NCBI RefSeq assembly: GCF_016811995.1
Contig: NZ_CP069159.1
Span: 4,526,001-4,590,000, forward strand
Length of the DNA: 64,000 nt
Direction of reading: 5' to 3'
Origin: Citrobacter sp. R56
GTDB lineage: Bacteria > Pseudomonadota > Gammaproteobacteria > Enterobacterales > Enterobacteriaceae
Shown piece by piece: positions 14,171-24,448 of the stretch (positions are counted from its first letter, which is position 1; every line of letters begins with the position of its first letter). The position numbers and the translations under genes are program-made. The notes below the pieces were generated by a model. It saw only the letters and a list, made by a program, of their open reading frames with translations, did not search any database and was not told the origin of the DNA.

Positions 14171-14980
14171 ATGACGAAGACACAACAACCGGGTTTTGCA
14201 CCTGCAGCTTCACCGCTTGCCTCTACCATTGTTCATACGACGGATGACGCCATCATCGCTGGACTGACGTCGATTCCCTCTCAGGGAGATGATATGCCGG
14301 CATATCACGCTCGCCCCAAAAACAGTGAGGGCGCGCTGCCGATTGTCATCGTGGTACAAGAAATTTTTGGCATGCATGAACATATTCGCGACGTTTGCCG
14401 CCGCCTGGCGCTGGAAGGTTTTCTGGCTATCGCACCAGAGCTCTATTTCCGCGAAGGCGATCCTAACGATTTTGCCGATATTCCCACCTTACTGAGCGGC
14501 CTGGTGGCCAAAGTTCCTGATTCGCAAGTGCTGGCGGACCTGGACCATGTCGCCAGTTGGGCTTCCCGCAACGGTGGTGATGTCCATCGCCTGATGATTA
14601 CCGGTTTCTGTTGGGGTGGCCGCATTACCTGGCTGTATGCTGCGCATAATCCACAGTTAAAGGCTGCGGTGGCGTGGTACGGCAAACTGGTGGGCGACAA
14701 AACGCTGAACTCCCCGAAACAGCCCGTGGATATTACGACAGATCTGAACGCCCCGGTGCTGGGGCTGTACGGCGGGCAAGACCCCAGCATTCCCGTTGAT
14801 TCCGTGGAAATCATGCGTCAGGCGCTCCGTGCCGCCAACGCCAAAGCGGAGATTGTCGTCTACCCGGATGCGGGACATGCGTTTAATGCGGATTACCGTC
14901 CGAGCTATCACGAAGAGTCAGCGAAAGATGGCTGGCAGAGAATGCTGGCGTGGTTTGCGCAGTATGGAAGTAAAAAGTAA
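14171..14980 (+). CDS. ysgA: Dienelactone hydrolase family protein
   Basis: 269 residues, an alpha/beta hydrolase of the dienelactone hydrolase family. The nucleophile Cys sits in GFCWGGRITW, and the catalytic His in PDAGHAFNADYRPSY; the oxyanion region VVQEIFGMHEHIRD is present. The true substrate in enterics is not established. Homologous to E. coli YsgA (DlhH). It is convergent with metE; two REP hairpins fill the gap. Confidence 0.9.
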   Translation: MTKTQQPGFAPAASPLASTIVHTTDDAIIAGLTSIPSQGDDMPAYHARPKNSEGALPIVIVVQEIFGMHEHIRDVCRRLALEGFLAIAPELYFREGDPNDFADIPTLLSGLVAKVPDSQVLADLDHVASWASRNGGDVHRLMITGFCWGGRITWLYAAHNPQLKAAVAWYGKLVGDKTLNSPKQPVDITTDLNAPVLGLYGGQDPSIPVDSVEIMRQALRAANAKAEIVVYPDAGHAFNADYRPSYHEESAKDGWQRMLAWFAQYGSKK

Positions 14981-14986
14981 CGCTAG

Positions 14987-15046
14987 GTCGGGTGAGGCGA
15001 AGCCACCACCCGACAAAATGCCCGGTAGCGCTTTCGCTTACCGGGC
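14987..15046. repeat. REP pair between ysgA and metE
   Basis: Two palindromes: GTCGGGTGAGGC...ACCCGAC (14987-15014) and GCCCGGTAGCG CTTT CGCTTACCGGGC (15020-15046). Located between convergent gene ends, where they may also end or protect both transcripts. Confidence 0.7.
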
Positions 15047-15054
15047 CTGGAGTA

Positions 15055-17316
15055 CTACGCCTGACGCAAATTCTGCGCCGCCTGCACCATGTTCGCCAGC
15101 GCCGCGCGAGTTTCCGGCCAGCCGCGAGTTTTGAGGCCGCAGTCCGGGTTCACCCACAGACGCTCCGCCGGGATCCGCTGCTCGGCTTTCTTCAGCAGTG
15201 CTTCGATCCACTCCACGCTCGGCACGTTCGGCGAGTGAATGTCATACACGCCCGGCCCGATTTCGTTCGGGTAATCAAACTCTTCGAAGGACTCCAGCAG
15301 CTCCATGTCGGAACGCGAGGTTTCAATGGTGATAACGTCAGCGTCCAGCGCCGCAATCGAATCCATGATGTCGTTAAACTCGCAGTAACACATGTGAGTG
15401 TGGATCTGGGTGTCATCCTTCGCCACGGCGGCGTTGATGCGGAAAGCTTCCACGCCCCACTCCAGATACGCCGCCCAGTCGCTGCGACGTAACGGTAAAC
15501 CTTCGCGCAGCGCCGGTTCGTCAATCTGGATGATGCCAATCCCTGCGGCTTCCAGATCCGCCACTTCATCACGCAACGCCAGCGCAATCTGTTTGGCAAT
15601 AGTTTCGCGGGTTACATCTTCACGCGGGAAGGACCAACAAAGAATAGTCACCGGGCCGGTCAGCATGCCTTTCACCGGTTTGTCAGTCAGAGACTGCGCG
15701 TATTTCGCCCATTCGACGGTGATCGCTTCCGGGCGGCTCACGTCGCCAATCACTACCGGTGGTTTTACGCAGCGGGAGCCGTAGCTCTGCACCCAGCCGT
15801 TCTGGGTAAAGACGAAACCGTCCAGGTGCTCGCCAAAATATTCCACCATGTCGTTACGTTCGGCTTCACCGTGTACCAGCACGTCGAGGCCTAAGCGTTC
15901 CTGCTCAACAATCGCCTGTTTGATGTGTTCCGCGATGCCGGTGCGGTAGTTACTGGCGTCAAGATTGCCTTTTTTGAAGTCCAGACGCAGACCGCGAATT
16001 TCGGTGGTCTGCGGGAATGAACCGATGGTCGTGGTCGGCCATGCGGGCAGTTTAAAGCGCGCACGTTGGGCTTCGGCACGTACTTCATAGGCATTCGTGC
16101 GCTGGCTGTCTTTGGCGGTGATCGCTGCCAGACGTTTTTCCACCGCCGCGTTGTGAACGCGAGTCGAGTGGCGACGCGCCTGAATCGGGGCGCTCCATTC
16201 CGCCAGTTTTGCGGTATCGCCGCTGTTCAGCGCATCACGCAGCAGCGCCAGCTCACCGCATTTTTGCAGGGCGAAGGAGAACCAGCTTTTCACTTCCGCA
16301 TCCAGACGCGTTTCGACGCTGATATCGATCGGGCTGTGCAGCAGCGAGCAGGAAGAGGCGACCCACAGGGAACGTTTTCCGACAATGTCTTTAATCTGCG
16401 CGTATTTCTCGGTCAGATCGGCGCGCCAGACGTTACGACCGTTCACCAGACCGGCAGAGAGCAGCCAGTCAGACGGCAGACGCTTGTGAATTTCCGCCAC
16501 GTCGTCTTTGCCATGAACCAGGTCCACATGCAGGCCCTGCACCGGCAGCGCGGTAATGGTGTCGAGGTTCGGCGTCACGCCTTCAAAATAGGTGGTCAGC
16601 AGCAGTTTAACCTGGCCTGAGAGCGCGTCGTACGCCGGTTTGAAGGCATCCAACCACTCCTGCGACAGCTCCAGCACCAGAGCCGGTTCATCAATCTGTA
16701 CCCACTCAACGCCACGTTTTGCCAGTTCAGCCAGCACCTGCTGGTACACCGGCAGAATATCATTGAGCAGGCTCAGGCGATCAAACTGCTCGCCTTTCAC
16801 TTTGCCCAGCCACAGATACGTCACCGGGCCGAGCAGCACGGGTTTAACCTTGTGGCCCAGCGCCAGTGCTTCATCCACTTCATCCAGCAGTTGGGTCCAG
16901 GTCAGTTTGAACTGCTGGCCTTTCACAAACTCCGGCACCATGTAGTGATAGTTGGTGTTAAACCATTTGGTCATTTCCGCTGCCGCCGCCGGTTCGCCGG
17001 TTGGCGCACGACCGCGACCAATGCGGAACAGGGTGTCGATATCCACCGACCCATCGTTGTTCTGATGACGAGCCGGCACGTTGCCGAGCAGCAGGCTGGT
17101 GGTCAGAACATGGTCGTACCAGGCGAAATCGCCTACCGGCAGCAGGTCGATACCGGCTTGTTTCTGCTGATCCCAGTGGCGAGCGCGCAGTTCGCGACCA
17201 ACCGCCAGTAACTCTTCACGAGATGCCGTGCCCGCCCAATAGCTCTCTTGTGCTTTTTTCAGCTCGCGACGCAGGCCAACGCGAGGGAAACCGAGGGTGT
17301 GATTCAATATTGTCAT
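15055..17316 (-). CDS. metE: Cobalamin-independent methionine synthase
   Basis: 753 residues, as in E. coli. It transfers the methyl group of 5-methyltetrahydropteroyl-triglutamate to homocysteine, the last step of methionine synthesis without vitamin B12. Two TIM barrels are seen: the N-terminal one starts [18 protein letters not shown], and the C-terminal one carries the zinc ligands in [10 protein letters not shown] (His and Cys) and [11 protein letters not shown] (Cys). A GAGGCAGCGAC site precedes the ATG. It is divergent from metR; the 115-base gap holds met-box and MetR-type sequences. Confidence 0.98.
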   Translation of the reverse strand: MTILNHTLGFPRVGLRRELKKAQESYWAGTASREELLAVGRELRARHWDQQKQAGIDLLPVGDFAWYDHVLTTSLLLGNVPARHQNNDGSVDIDTLFRIGRGRAPTGEPAAAAEMTKWFNTNYHYMVPEFVKGQQFKLTWTQLLDEVDEALALGHKVKPVLLGPVTYLWLGKVKGEQFDRLSLLNDILPVYQQVLAELAKRGVEWVQIDEPALVLELSQEWLDAFKPAYDALSGQVKLLLTTYFEGVTPNLDTITALPVQGLHVDLVHGKDDVAEIHKRLPSDWLLSAGLVNGRNVWRADLTEKYAQIKDIVGKRSLWVASSCSLLHSPIDISVETRLDAEVKSWFSFALQKCGELALLRDALNSGDTAKLAEWSAPIQARRHSTRVHNAAVEKRLAAITAKDSQRTNAYEVRAEAQRARFKLPAWPTTTIGSFPQTTEIRGLRLDFKKGNLDASNYRTGIAEHIKQAIVEQERLGLDVLVHGEAERNDMVEYFGEHLDGFVFTQNGWVQSYGSRCVKPPVVIGDVSRPEAITVEWAKYAQSLTDKPVKGMLTGPVTILCWSFPREDVTRETIAKQIALALRDEVADLEAAGIGIIQIDEPALREGLPLRRSDWAAYLEWGVEAFRINAAVAKDDTQIHTHMCYCEFNDIMDSIAALDADVITIETSRSDMELLESFEEFDYPNEIGPGVYDIHSPNVPSVEWIEALLKKAEQRIPAERLWVNPDCGLKTRGWPETRAALANMVQAAQNLRQA

Positions 17317-17344
17317 GTCGCTGCCTCTTATGAATTTATTATTT

Positions 17345-17368
17345 AGCCGTCCAGATGTTTACACATCC
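17345..17368. promoter_or_regulatory. MetJ-type met boxes between metE and metR
   Basis: Three tandem 8-mers AGCCGTCC, AGATGTTT, ACACATCC resemble the AGACGTCT consensus for the MetJ repressor with S-adenosylmethionine. They lie between the divergent starts of metE and metR, where MetJ is known to act in E. coli. Confidence 0.6.
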
Positions 17369-17419
17369 ATAATGTAAATGTAATGTGTATTCCTCAAGCG
17401 CAATTTGTTCATGCCGAAG

Positions 17420-17432
17420 TGAAGGACTTTCA
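17420..17432. promoter_or_regulatory. MetR-type site overlapping the metR start
   Basis: TGAA-GGACT-TTCA is a perfect TGAA-N5-TTCA palindrome, the MetR recognition pattern. Its last base is the A of the metR start codon, placing it for autoregulation and metE activation. Confidence 0.55.
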
Positions 17433-18385
17433 TGATCGAAATTAAACATCTGAAAACGCTACAGGCGTTGCGGAATAGTGGTTCGCTGGCCGCCGCCGCG
17501 GCAACGTTGCATCAGACCCAATCCGCCCTGTCTCACCAGTTCAGCGATCTGGAGCAACGCCTCGGTTTCCGGCTCTTTGTGCGTAAAAGCCAGCCGCTGC
17601 GTTTTACGCCACAGGGAGAGATTCTCCTGCAGCTGGCGAACCAGGTGCTGCCGCAGATTAGCCGGGCGCTTCAGGCATGCAACGAACCGCAACAGACCCG
17701 GCTACGTATTGCGATTGAATGTCATAGCTGTATTCAGTGGCTGACCCCGGCGCTGGAAAATTTCCACGCGAAATGGCCGCAGGTGGAGATGGATTTCAAA
17801 TCCGGCGTGACGTTTGACCCACAACCCGCTCTGCAGCAGGACGAGCTGGATCTGGTGATGACCTCCGATATCCTGCCGCGCAGCGGGCTGCACTATTCGC
17901 CCATGTTTGATTTTGAAGTGCGCCTGGTGTTGGCTCCGGATCATCCGCTGGCCAGCAAAACGCTGATCACGCCGGAAGATCTCGCCAGCGAAACGCTGCT
18001 GATCTACCCGGTGCAGCGCAGCCGCCTCGACGTGTGGCGCCACTTCCTGCAGCCAGCAGGCGTCAGCCCGTCGTTGAAAAGCGTCGATAACACGCTACTG
18101 CTGATCCAAATGGTTGCGGCCAGAATGGGTATTGCCGCCCTACCGCACTGGGTGGTGGAGAGTTTTGAACGCCAGGGCCTGGTGGTGACCAAAACCCTGG
18201 GTGATGGATTGTGGAGTCGCCTCTACGCCGCCGTCCGCGACGGCGAACAACGGCAGGCGGTCACGGAAGCCTTTATTCGTTCAGCGCGGAACCACGCTTG
18301 CGATCATCTGCCATTCGTACGGAGCGCGGAGCGACCCAATAACGATGCACCCACAATGAGGCCAGTATCACCGTCGCCCCAATGA
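17432..18385 (+). CDS. metR: LysR-type regulator of methionine genes
   Basis: 317 residues. N-terminal winged HTH ([40 protein letters not shown] region, about residues 4-60) and a LysR effector domain that senses homocysteine. It activates metE, metH, glyA and related genes. The last 113 bases run antisense to the end of the convergent yigM gene, so the tail after about residue 280 is shared with YigM coding sequence on the other strand. Confidence 0.96.
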   Translation: MIEIKHLKTLQALRNSGSLAAAAATLHQTQSALSHQFSDLEQRLGFRLFVRKSQPLRFTPQGEILLQLANQVLPQISRALQACNEPQQTRLRIAIECHSCIQWLTPALENFHAKWPQVEMDFKSGVTFDPQPALQQDELDLVMTSDILPRSGLHYSPMFDFEVRLVLAPDHPLASKTLITPEDLASETLLIYPVQRSRLDVWRHFLQPAGVSPSLKSVDNTLLLIQMVAARMGIAALPHWVVESFERQGLVVTKTLGDGLWSRLYAAVRDGEQRQAVTEAFIRSARNHACDHLPFVRSAERPNNDAPTMRPVSPSPQ

Positions 18386-19172
18386 GAAAGCTTGGCCAGT
18401 GGGGCTGTTCTTGCCAGATAGCAAGGTTGACCAGCAGTCCTGCGGGCACATGCACGTTATTCATGATGCCCAGCGTGCCAGCATCCACCTGCGTCGCCCC
18501 GTAGTTCCACATAAAGTACCCCAGTCCGGAAGCCACCACGCCCAACCAGACCAGAATGCCCCATTGTAATGGGGTCGTCGGGAGCTTGTTAGGATTCCCC
18601 AGCATAAACCAGGCGGCGACAGCCACCAGAAACGCCCCCATGTAGAACCAGGCAAACGCGTTGTGCTGCGGCATCGGGTGGATCTCCATCAACCGCTTGT
18701 AACCCACCATACCAATGGCAAAACTGATATTCGCCAGCTGTACCAGCAACAAACCGGTCCAGAAGTGGTCGCTGACTTTGTCATAGCGAATGATCGCAGC
18801 CCCAATCACCGCCAACAGCGCGCTCAACACATAGCCCCAGCGCAGTCTGCGCTTACTCAACAGATCGTAGATCAGCGTGATATAAAGCGGTGTGAGGACG
18901 GTAAACAGTAAAAATTCAGAGACGGTCAGGTACAGGTAAGCGCGGAAACTGAGCAGGTACATGATGCCTAACTGCATTGCGCCGACCAGCATGTAGAGCA
19001 CAATGGTCCGCGGCGACTGCCCGCGCGTGCGCAAAAATGGCAGGAATACCAGCGCCGCCAGCCCCACACGCATCAGCACGGAAAAATAGCTGTCGACATG
19101 CCCGGCAAGATACTCGCCAATTAAGCTAAATGAAAAGGCCCACAGGATCGTGGTAATGATGAGTAGCGCCAC
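18273..19172 (-). CDS. yigM: EamA/DMT-family transporter, probable biotin importer
   Basis: 299 residues from the GTG at 19172 (reading [16 protein letters not shown], the E. coli start position); a TTG seven codons earlier would give 306. About ten membrane helices in two EamA repeats are visible, including [20 protein letters not shown] and [21 protein letters not shown]. coli YigM has been described as a high-affinity biotin transporter. Its 3' end overlaps metR tail to tail. It probably follows yigL in one unit (80-base gap). Confidence 0.88.
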   Translation of the reverse strand: MALLIITTILWAFSFSLIGEYLAGHVDSYFSVLMRVGLAALVFLPFLRTRGQSPRTIVLYMLVGAMQLGIMYLLSFRAYLYLTVSEFLLFTVLTPLYITLIYDLLSKRRLRWGYVLSALLAVIGAAIIRYDKVSDHFWTGLLLVQLANISFAIGMVGYKRLMEIHPMPQHNAFAWFYMGAFLVAVAAWFMLGNPNKLPTTPLQWGILVWLGVVASGLGYFMWNYGATQVDAGTLGIMNNVHVPAGLLVNLAIWQEQPHWPSFLIGATVILASLWVHRYWVAPRSVRMADDRKRGSALNE

Positions 19173-19252
19173 AATGGATGTCTCTTTGAACAAGGAGCAT
19201 CCATTGTAGCGGAGAGTTCAGTTGACAACTGGTCAACTAAAGAACAGTTACA

Positions 19253-20053
19253 TCAGGATAAAAACAGCTCACGCAGGTAATGCGGCACAGCGTCGTCAGC
19301 GTTGGTGCCAATCACGTCCAGCCCCGGATGCAGATCTTTCAGGCGCTGGTGCGCATTGCCCATAATGCACCCTTTACCCGCCATAGAGAGCATCTCGGCA
19401 TCGTTCATGCCATCGCCAAAGGCAATGCAATCCTTCAGGCTGTAGCCCATTGCTTTAGCGACGGCCTCCAGCGCATGTCCCTTCGAAACGCCTCCAGCCA
19501 TCACTTCCAGGCACGTCAGCGTCGAGAAACTCACGTTGACACGATCGCCCCAACGCGCGTTTATCGCCTGTTCAAGCGGCAGCAGTATTTCATGAGAATT
19601 GCTGGTGAAGAACACTTTGCTGATGCCTTCCGGCTCCAGTAAACCGGGTTCAAACAGCGAGTAATTGAAAACCGCCTCTTTGAAAAAACGCATCTCATCC
19701 GGACGATGGCGATTCATGAACCATTCGTCGTTGCGATAAACGTTGGTGATGATATCGGGGTTCGTGTTCACCACGCCAAACAGATCGCTGGCAATATCGC
19801 GATCCAGATTATGCGTAAACACCAGATTTCCATCGGGATCGTGCACTCGCGCCCCGTTGGAGGTGATCATGTAAGACTGAATCTCGAGGTTATCGCGGAT
19901 TTGCCCTACGTCGACATGGTGACGCCCGGTCGCAAAAACAAAATTGACGCCACGGGCAGTCAACAGTTTCAGTGTCTCTTTAGCGTAAGGGGATAACGTG
20001 TGGTCGGGAGAGAGTAGCGTACCATCTAAATCAGACGCAACAACCTGATACAT
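19253..20053 (-). CDS. yigL: HAD-IIB phosphatase YigL (pyridoxal/sugar phosphate)
   Basis: 266 residues. HAD motifs: DLDGTLLSPDH (I, nucleophile Asp near residue 8), ITSNGARV (II region), VSKGHALEAVAKAMG (III Lys) and FGDGMNDAEML (IV). A Cof-type cap domain lies between. E. coli YigL dephosphorylates pyridoxal phosphate and sugar phosphates and takes part in sugar-phosphate stress via SgrS. It starts 15 bases after pldB. Confidence 0.94.
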   Translation of the reverse strand: MYQVVASDLDGTLLSPDHTLSPYAKETLKLLTARGVNFVFATGRHHVDVGQIRDNLEIQSYMITSNGARVHDPDGNLVFTHNLDRDIASDLFGVVNTNPDIITNVYRNDEWFMNRHRPDEMRFFKEAVFNYSLFEPGLLEPEGISKVFFTSNSHEILLPLEQAINARWGDRVNVSFSTLTCLEVMAGGVSKGHALEAVAKAMGYSLKDCIAFGDGMNDAEMLSMAGKGCIMGNAHQRLKDLHPGLDVIGTNADDAVPHYLRELFLS

Positions 20054-20068
20054 AAGAAAATTAAACCT

Positions 20069-21085
20069 CTATGCAAAGCGATTTTCGCTGGATGAATTAT
20101 GCCTGTTGAAAAATTCAACAATAGCGTTGAGCGCGACTGAGCGCATTGCGTCCTTTTCAAAAAGGATCTCGTGGTACGCGCCTTTGATGACAAGCGGCTG
20201 ACCTCCTTCTACAGGATGGCCCGCTGCGGCGCGGATTTCACAAAAACGGTCATGCATGCGGTTATCCACCACACGCTCTTCTTCTGCCTGGATGAGCAGC
20301 GTAGGCGTCGCATCATCGCCCGCCCCTGCCAATACCTGTTCGCCAGCCTGAATACCTTCACGTACCCAGTGATATGTAGGCCCACCAACCCGCAGTTGCG
20401 GTTCGTCGGCATAAAAACGTAAGTTGCGACGGTAGCGTTGTCGGCTGTGGGTTAACGCATTCATGCTAAACGGCAGCGCCCGCCAGCGACCCGTGCCAAT
20501 CGCGTACCCTTCACGGATGCGTTGATGCCCTTCCGCCCAGTCGAGAATATGGCGCACCATAAACGAGGGCAGACGCATCACAATACCAAACATCGGCGCA
20601 CAAAGCGCGATGGCATCGCAATGCGCGGGGTGACGTTGCAGAAACAGGGTGGCAATCGCACCGCCCATGGAATGGGCGAGAATGTAGCGTTTTCGCCACG
20701 GCCCCGGTTGAACTTCTTGCCGCCAAAAGTCGGTTAAATCATCGACATAATCATTAAAACTCACCACATGTCCACGGTGCGTATCCGACAATAACCGCCC
20801 GGACCGCCCTTGCCCACGATGGTCGATAATGAGCACGTCAAAACCCGACTGAAACAGGTCATACGCCAGTTCAGCGTACTTTACATAGCTTTCAATGCGG
20901 CCGGGGCAAATCACGACCACACGATCATTTTTTTCTGCGCGAAAACGGACAAAGCGTACCGGAACACTGTCCACGCCCGTAAACTCCGCTTCCTCCCGCT
21001 GACGCCAGAAATCTGTCAGTGGTCCCATGGAAAAAGCGGCAAACGCGTTTTCTCTTGTTTCCCAGTCTTTTTGCTGCTGAAACAT
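20069..21085 (-). CDS. pldB: Lysophospholipase L2
   Basis: 338 residues from the ATG at 21085 (MFQQQKDWETREN, the E. coli start); an in-frame GTG eight codons upstream is the alternative. It is an alpha/beta hydrolase of the cytoplasmic membrane that removes the acyl chain from lysophospholipids. The nucleophile elbow AHSMGGAIATLFL and the HRGQGRSGR loop are clear; the C-terminal His is in KGAYHEILFE. First gene of pldB-yigL(-yigM), divergent from rhtB. Confidence 0.95.
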   Translation of the reverse strand: MFQQQKDWETRENAFAAFSMGPLTDFWRQREEAEFTGVDSVPVRFVRFRAEKNDRVVVICPGRIESYVKYAELAYDLFQSGFDVLIIDHRGQGRSGRLLSDTHRGHVVSFNDYVDDLTDFWRQEVQPGPWRKRYILAHSMGGAIATLFLQRHPAHCDAIALCAPMFGIVMRLPSFMVRHILDWAEGHQRIREGYAIGTGRWRALPFSMNALTHSRQRYRRNLRFYADEPQLRVGGPTYHWVREGIQAGEQVLAGAGDDATPTLLIQAEEERVVDNRMHDRFCEIRAAAGHPVEGGQPLVIKGAYHEILFEKDAMRSVALNAIVEFFNRHNSSSENRFA

Positions 21086-21195
21086 CGGGTATCCAGCCTC
21101 GTTAACCACGTAAAATCGTTTTTTTTGTCATGTCTGACACAACACAGCAACAGTAGCGTATTGTGGCATAAAAATAGACAATCCGGGAGTTTCTC

Positions 21196-21816
21196 ATGAC
21201 CTTTGAATGGTGGTTCGCCTACCTGCTGACATCCATTATTTTGAGTCTTTCACCAGGTTCCGGCGCCATCAATACCATGACCACTTCAATCAACCACGGC
21301 TATCGTGGCGCAGCGGCATCCATTGCGGGTCTGCAAACCGGACTTGGCATTCACATCGTTCTGGTGGGGATCGGTCTGGGGACGCTATTTTCACACTCGG
21401 TCATCGCCTTTGAAGTTCTGAAGTGGGCGGGTGCCGCCTATCTGATCTGGCTGGGTATCCAGCAATGGCGCGCTGCGGGCGCTATCGATCTGAACACGAT
21501 GGCAAACACGCAATCGCGTGGCCGATTGTTCAAAAGCGCCGTCTTTGTCAATCTGACCAACCCAAAGAGCATTGTTTTTCTTGCCGCCCTGTTTCCGCAA
21601 TTTATCCTGCCGCAGGAACCGCAACTGATGCAGTACGTCATCCTCGGCATCACCACCATCGTGGTCGATGTAATTGTGATGATCGGTTACGCGACGCTGG
21701 CGCAACGCATCGCGGCGTGGATTAAGGGGCCAAAACAAATGAAGGCGCTGAACAAAGTGTTCGGTTCGTTGTTTATGCTGGTCGGCGCGTTATTGGCCTC
21801 AGCAAGACATGCCTGA
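21196..21816 (+). CDS. rhtB: Homoserine/homoserine lactone exporter
   Basis: 206 residues, LysE/RhtB family with about six membrane helices. The family signature [12 protein letters not shown] is near residue 18, and [19 protein letters not shown] is in the middle. In E. coli RhtB exports homoserine and its lactone by proton exchange. It is convergent with rhtC, its paralogue, over a 40-base gap with one REP. Confidence 0.95.
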   Translation: MTFEWWFAYLLTSIILSLSPGSGAINTMTTSINHGYRGAAASIAGLQTGLGIHIVLVGIGLGTLFSHSVIAFEVLKWAGAAYLIWLGIQQWRAAGAIDLNTMANTQSRGRLFKSAVFVNLTNPKSIVFLAALFPQFILPQEPQLMQYVILGITTIVVDVIVMIGYATLAQRIAAWIKGPKQMKALNKVFGSLFMLVGALLASARHA

Positions 21817-21822
21817 AATGTT

Positions 21823-21849
21823 GCCGGAAAGCGCGAGCGCTTATCCGGC
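21823..21849. repeat. REP between rhtB and rhtC
   Basis: GCCGGAAAGCGC...GCGCTTATCCGGC palindrome between the converging stop codons; the only inter-gene structure here. Confidence 0.65.
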
Positions 21850-21856
21850 TTATCAC

Positions 21857-22477
21857 TTAGCGAGAAATAATCAGATGAATGCCGAAACCTGCGAATAACG
21901 CGCCGGCAAAACCGTCGATCCATTTCGCCATACGCTGATAACCGCGACGCATTTTCGGCAGGGCAAACAGACTGGCAACAATCGTAAACCACGCCAGCGT
22001 CTCCACAATAATCAGCGCGAAAATACCCCAGCGCTCAGTCGTGCCAACATTATCACCGACAAACAGTGAGAACACTGAGCCGAAGTAAATAATCGCTTTC
22101 GGGTTCGCCAGGTTGGTCAGCAAGCCTTTCAGGAAGCTACGCCCACCCTGTGCCAACTCCACCTGCGGCGCGGGAGCCGTCGTTTCCTGTTTTTTTAACG
22201 CGCCACGGAGCATTTGATACCCCATCCAGCACAGGTACAGACCGCCGCCCACCATGATAATGGTGTGCAGCCAGGCCATTTTCTCAATGATCAGATGCAG
22301 CCCAAGCAGCGCCACGCTCGCCCAGACCATCACGCCACAGGTAATGCCCAACACACCCATCATCGCTTCTTTACGTGAACGACTAACAGCCGTTTGGGAG
22401 ACAAAGAAAAAGTCTGGTCCAGGGCTCATCAGCGCAACAATGTGCACCATGGCCACGGTGAGGAATAGCATTAACAT
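21857..22477 (-). CDS. rhtC: L-threonine exporter
   Basis: 206 residues, LysE/RhtB family; signature LMSPGPDFFFVSQTA near residue 17 and LTNLANPKAIIYFGSVFS in the middle; about six membrane helices. Exports threonine in E. coli. It and rhtB face each other and probably arose by old duplication. Confidence 0.95.
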   Translation of the reverse strand: MLMLFLTVAMVHIVALMSPGPDFFFVSQTAVSRSRKEAMMGVLGITCGVMVWASVALLGLHLIIEKMAWLHTIIMVGGGLYLCWMGYQMLRGALKKQETTAPAPQVELAQGGRSFLKGLLTNLANPKAIIYFGSVFSLFVGDNVGTTERWGIFALIIVETLAWFTIVASLFALPKMRRGYQRMAKWIDGFAGALFAGFGIHLIISR

Positions 22478-22541
22478 AAAAAATGACTCGCGGGGAAATA
22501 GTTCAGTGAGTCACCATCCTGGCACTTTTTTTCCTGGCTGA

Positions 22542-24371
22542 CTACTCTTCGTCGTCGCCATCGACATGCGCGCGGATCAGCGCCATAAACTCTTTGCCAA
22601 AACGCTCCAGTTTCCGCATGCCGACACCGTTAACGCTGAGCATTTCACTCGGCGACACCGGCATCTGTTCCGCCATTTCGATAAGCGTTGCATCGTTGAA
22701 AACCACATAAGGCGGGATATTCTCTTCATCGGCAATCGCTTTGCGTAATTTACGCAATTTGGCGAACAGCTTGCGATCGTAGTTACCGCCGAAGGATTTC
22801 TGCATCACGCGCGGCTTCAACGCGACAATACGCGGCACGGCAAGCTGAAGAGCCACATCGCCGCGCAATACCGGACGCGCCGCTTCGGTTAACTGGAGCG
22901 CCGAGTGGTGGGCGATGTTTTGCGTCACCAGCCCAAGATGAATCAGTTGGCGGATGACGCTCACCCAATGCTCGTGGCTCTGCTCACGGCCAATGCCGTA
23001 GACCGGCAGTTTGTCATGGCCTAATTCACGAATGCGCTGGTTATTCGCGCCGCGAAGCACCTCAACAACATACCCCATACCAAAGCGCTGGTTAACACGA
23101 TAGATCGTCGACAGCGCTTTGCGCGCATCCATTAACCCGTCGTACTGTTTTGGTGGGTCGAGACAGATATCGCAGTTGCCGCACGCTTCCTGACGCCCTT
23201 CGCCAAAATAGTTGAGCAACACCAGGCGGCGGCAGGTTTGCGCCTCAGCAAACGCCCCCATCGCATTCAGCTTATGGCGTTCAATATCCTGCAACTGTCC
23301 GGCCGGTTTTTCGTCAAGGCAGCGCCTGAGCCATGCCATATCCGCCGGATCGTAGAACAGCATCGCTTCTGCAGGCAGACCGTCGCGACCGGCACGACCG
23401 GTTTCCTGATAGTAGGATTCGATATTTCGCGGAATGTCGAAGTGCACCACGAAGCGCACGTTGGGTTTGTTAATCCCCATACCGAACGCCACGGTCGCCA
23501 CGACGATTTGCAGATCGTCACGCTGGAATTTTTCCTGCACATCGGCGCGAACGTCGTTTTCCAGACCCGCATGATACGCCGCCGCACTAATGCCGCGACT
23601 TTGCAAACGTGCGGCGGTGTCTTCCACTTTCGCCCGGCTATTACAGTAAATAATGCCCGACTTACCGCGCTGTTCCTGAACGTAACGCATGAGCTGATCG
23701 AGCGGCTTAAACTTCTCCATCAACATGTAGCGAATGTTCGGGCGGTCAAAACTACTGATCTGAATTAACGGATCGTTCAGCCCCAGCAGGCGAACAATGT
23801 CCAGCCGCGTGGTTTCATCGGCTGTCGCGGTCAACGCGACGAACGGCAGGGCGGGGAAACGCTGGCGAAGCTGGCCCAGTGTGGCGTATTCCGGGCGGAA
23901 ATCGTGCCCCCACTGTGAAATACAGTGGGCCTCGTCAACGGCTAGCAACACCGGATTCCAGTGCGCCAGATGCTCAAGGAAGTTATCCAGCATCAGGCGT
24001 TCAGGTGCGATATACAGCAGGCGGATTTGCCCGGTACGGCAACCCGTCATCACCTCAAGCTGTTGTTCACGGCTCTGGGTTGAGTTCAGACACGCCGCCG
24101 CCACACCGTTGGCCAGCAGTTGATCAACCTGGTCTTTCATCAGCGAGATGAGCGGCGAAACGACCACGGTTAACCCGTTCAGAAGCAGCGCCGGGATTTG
24201 ATAGCAAAGGGATTTCCCGCCACCGGTTGGCATCACAACCAGACAGTCGCGACCGGAAATAACGGTGTCGATAATCTCTTCCTGACCTGGGCGAAACTGT
24301 TGGTAGCCGAAGGTTTCCTGCAAAACCTGTTTAGCTCCCGACTCCAGATTCAACACTTCCGCCTGCGCCAC
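22542..24371 (-). CDS. recQ: ATP-dependent DNA helicase RecQ
   Basis: 609 residues from the GTG at 24371 (VAQAEVLNLESGAK), exactly the E. coli length. A longer frame to 24434 would start inside the pldA terminator and is rejected. It is a 3'-5' SF2 helicase of the RecF pathway: Walker A PTGGGKSLCYQIP, DEAH box LLAVDEAHCISQWGHDFRPEY, motif VI QETGRAGRDGLP, four zinc-ligand cysteines (CRR...CGNCDIC), winged helix, and a C-terminal HRDC domain with LSVNGVGMRKLERFG. Confidence 0.96.
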   Translation of the reverse strand: MAQAEVLNLESGAKQVLQETFGYQQFRPGQEEIIDTVISGRDCLVVMPTGGGKSLCYQIPALLLNGLTVVVSPLISLMKDQVDQLLANGVAAACLNSTQSREQQLEVMTGCRTGQIRLLYIAPERLMLDNFLEHLAHWNPVLLAVDEAHCISQWGHDFRPEYATLGQLRQRFPALPFVALTATADETTRLDIVRLLGLNDPLIQISSFDRPNIRYMLMEKFKPLDQLMRYVQEQRGKSGIIYCNSRAKVEDTAARLQSRGISAAAYHAGLENDVRADVQEKFQRDDLQIVVATVAFGMGINKPNVRFVVHFDIPRNIESYYQETGRAGRDGLPAEAMLFYDPADMAWLRRCLDEKPAGQLQDIERHKLNAMGAFAEAQTCRRLVLLNYFGEGRQEACGNCDICLDPPKQYDGLMDARKALSTIYRVNQRFGMGYVVEVLRGANNQRIRELGHDKLPVYGIGREQSHEHWVSVIRQLIHLGLVTQNIAHHSALQLTEAARPVLRGDVALQLAVPRIVALKPRVMQKSFGGNYDRKLFAKLRKLRKAIADEENIPPYVVFNDATLIEMAEQMPVSPSEMLSVNGVGMRKLERFGKEFMALIRAHVDGDDEE

Positions 24372-24390
24372 ATTAACCCCATTCACCAGT

Positions 24391-24419
24391 ATAAAAACAG
24401 GCGCTATTTTCAGCGCCTG
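24391..24419 (-). terminator. Intrinsic terminator of pldA
   Basis: CAGGCGCT/AGCGCCTG eight-base stem with a GAAAAT loop followed on the minus strand by TTTTTAT. It separates pldA from recQ and proves that recQ has its own start below it. Confidence 0.85.
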
Positions 24420-24448
24420 AGAGAGAAACTGCAATGTTTAACTGCTTA

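Noticed and set aside
22542-24434. RecQ reading frame extended to 630 residues
   Set aside because: The extra 21 residues are coded by the pldA terminator; the GTG at 24371 gives the normal 609 residues.
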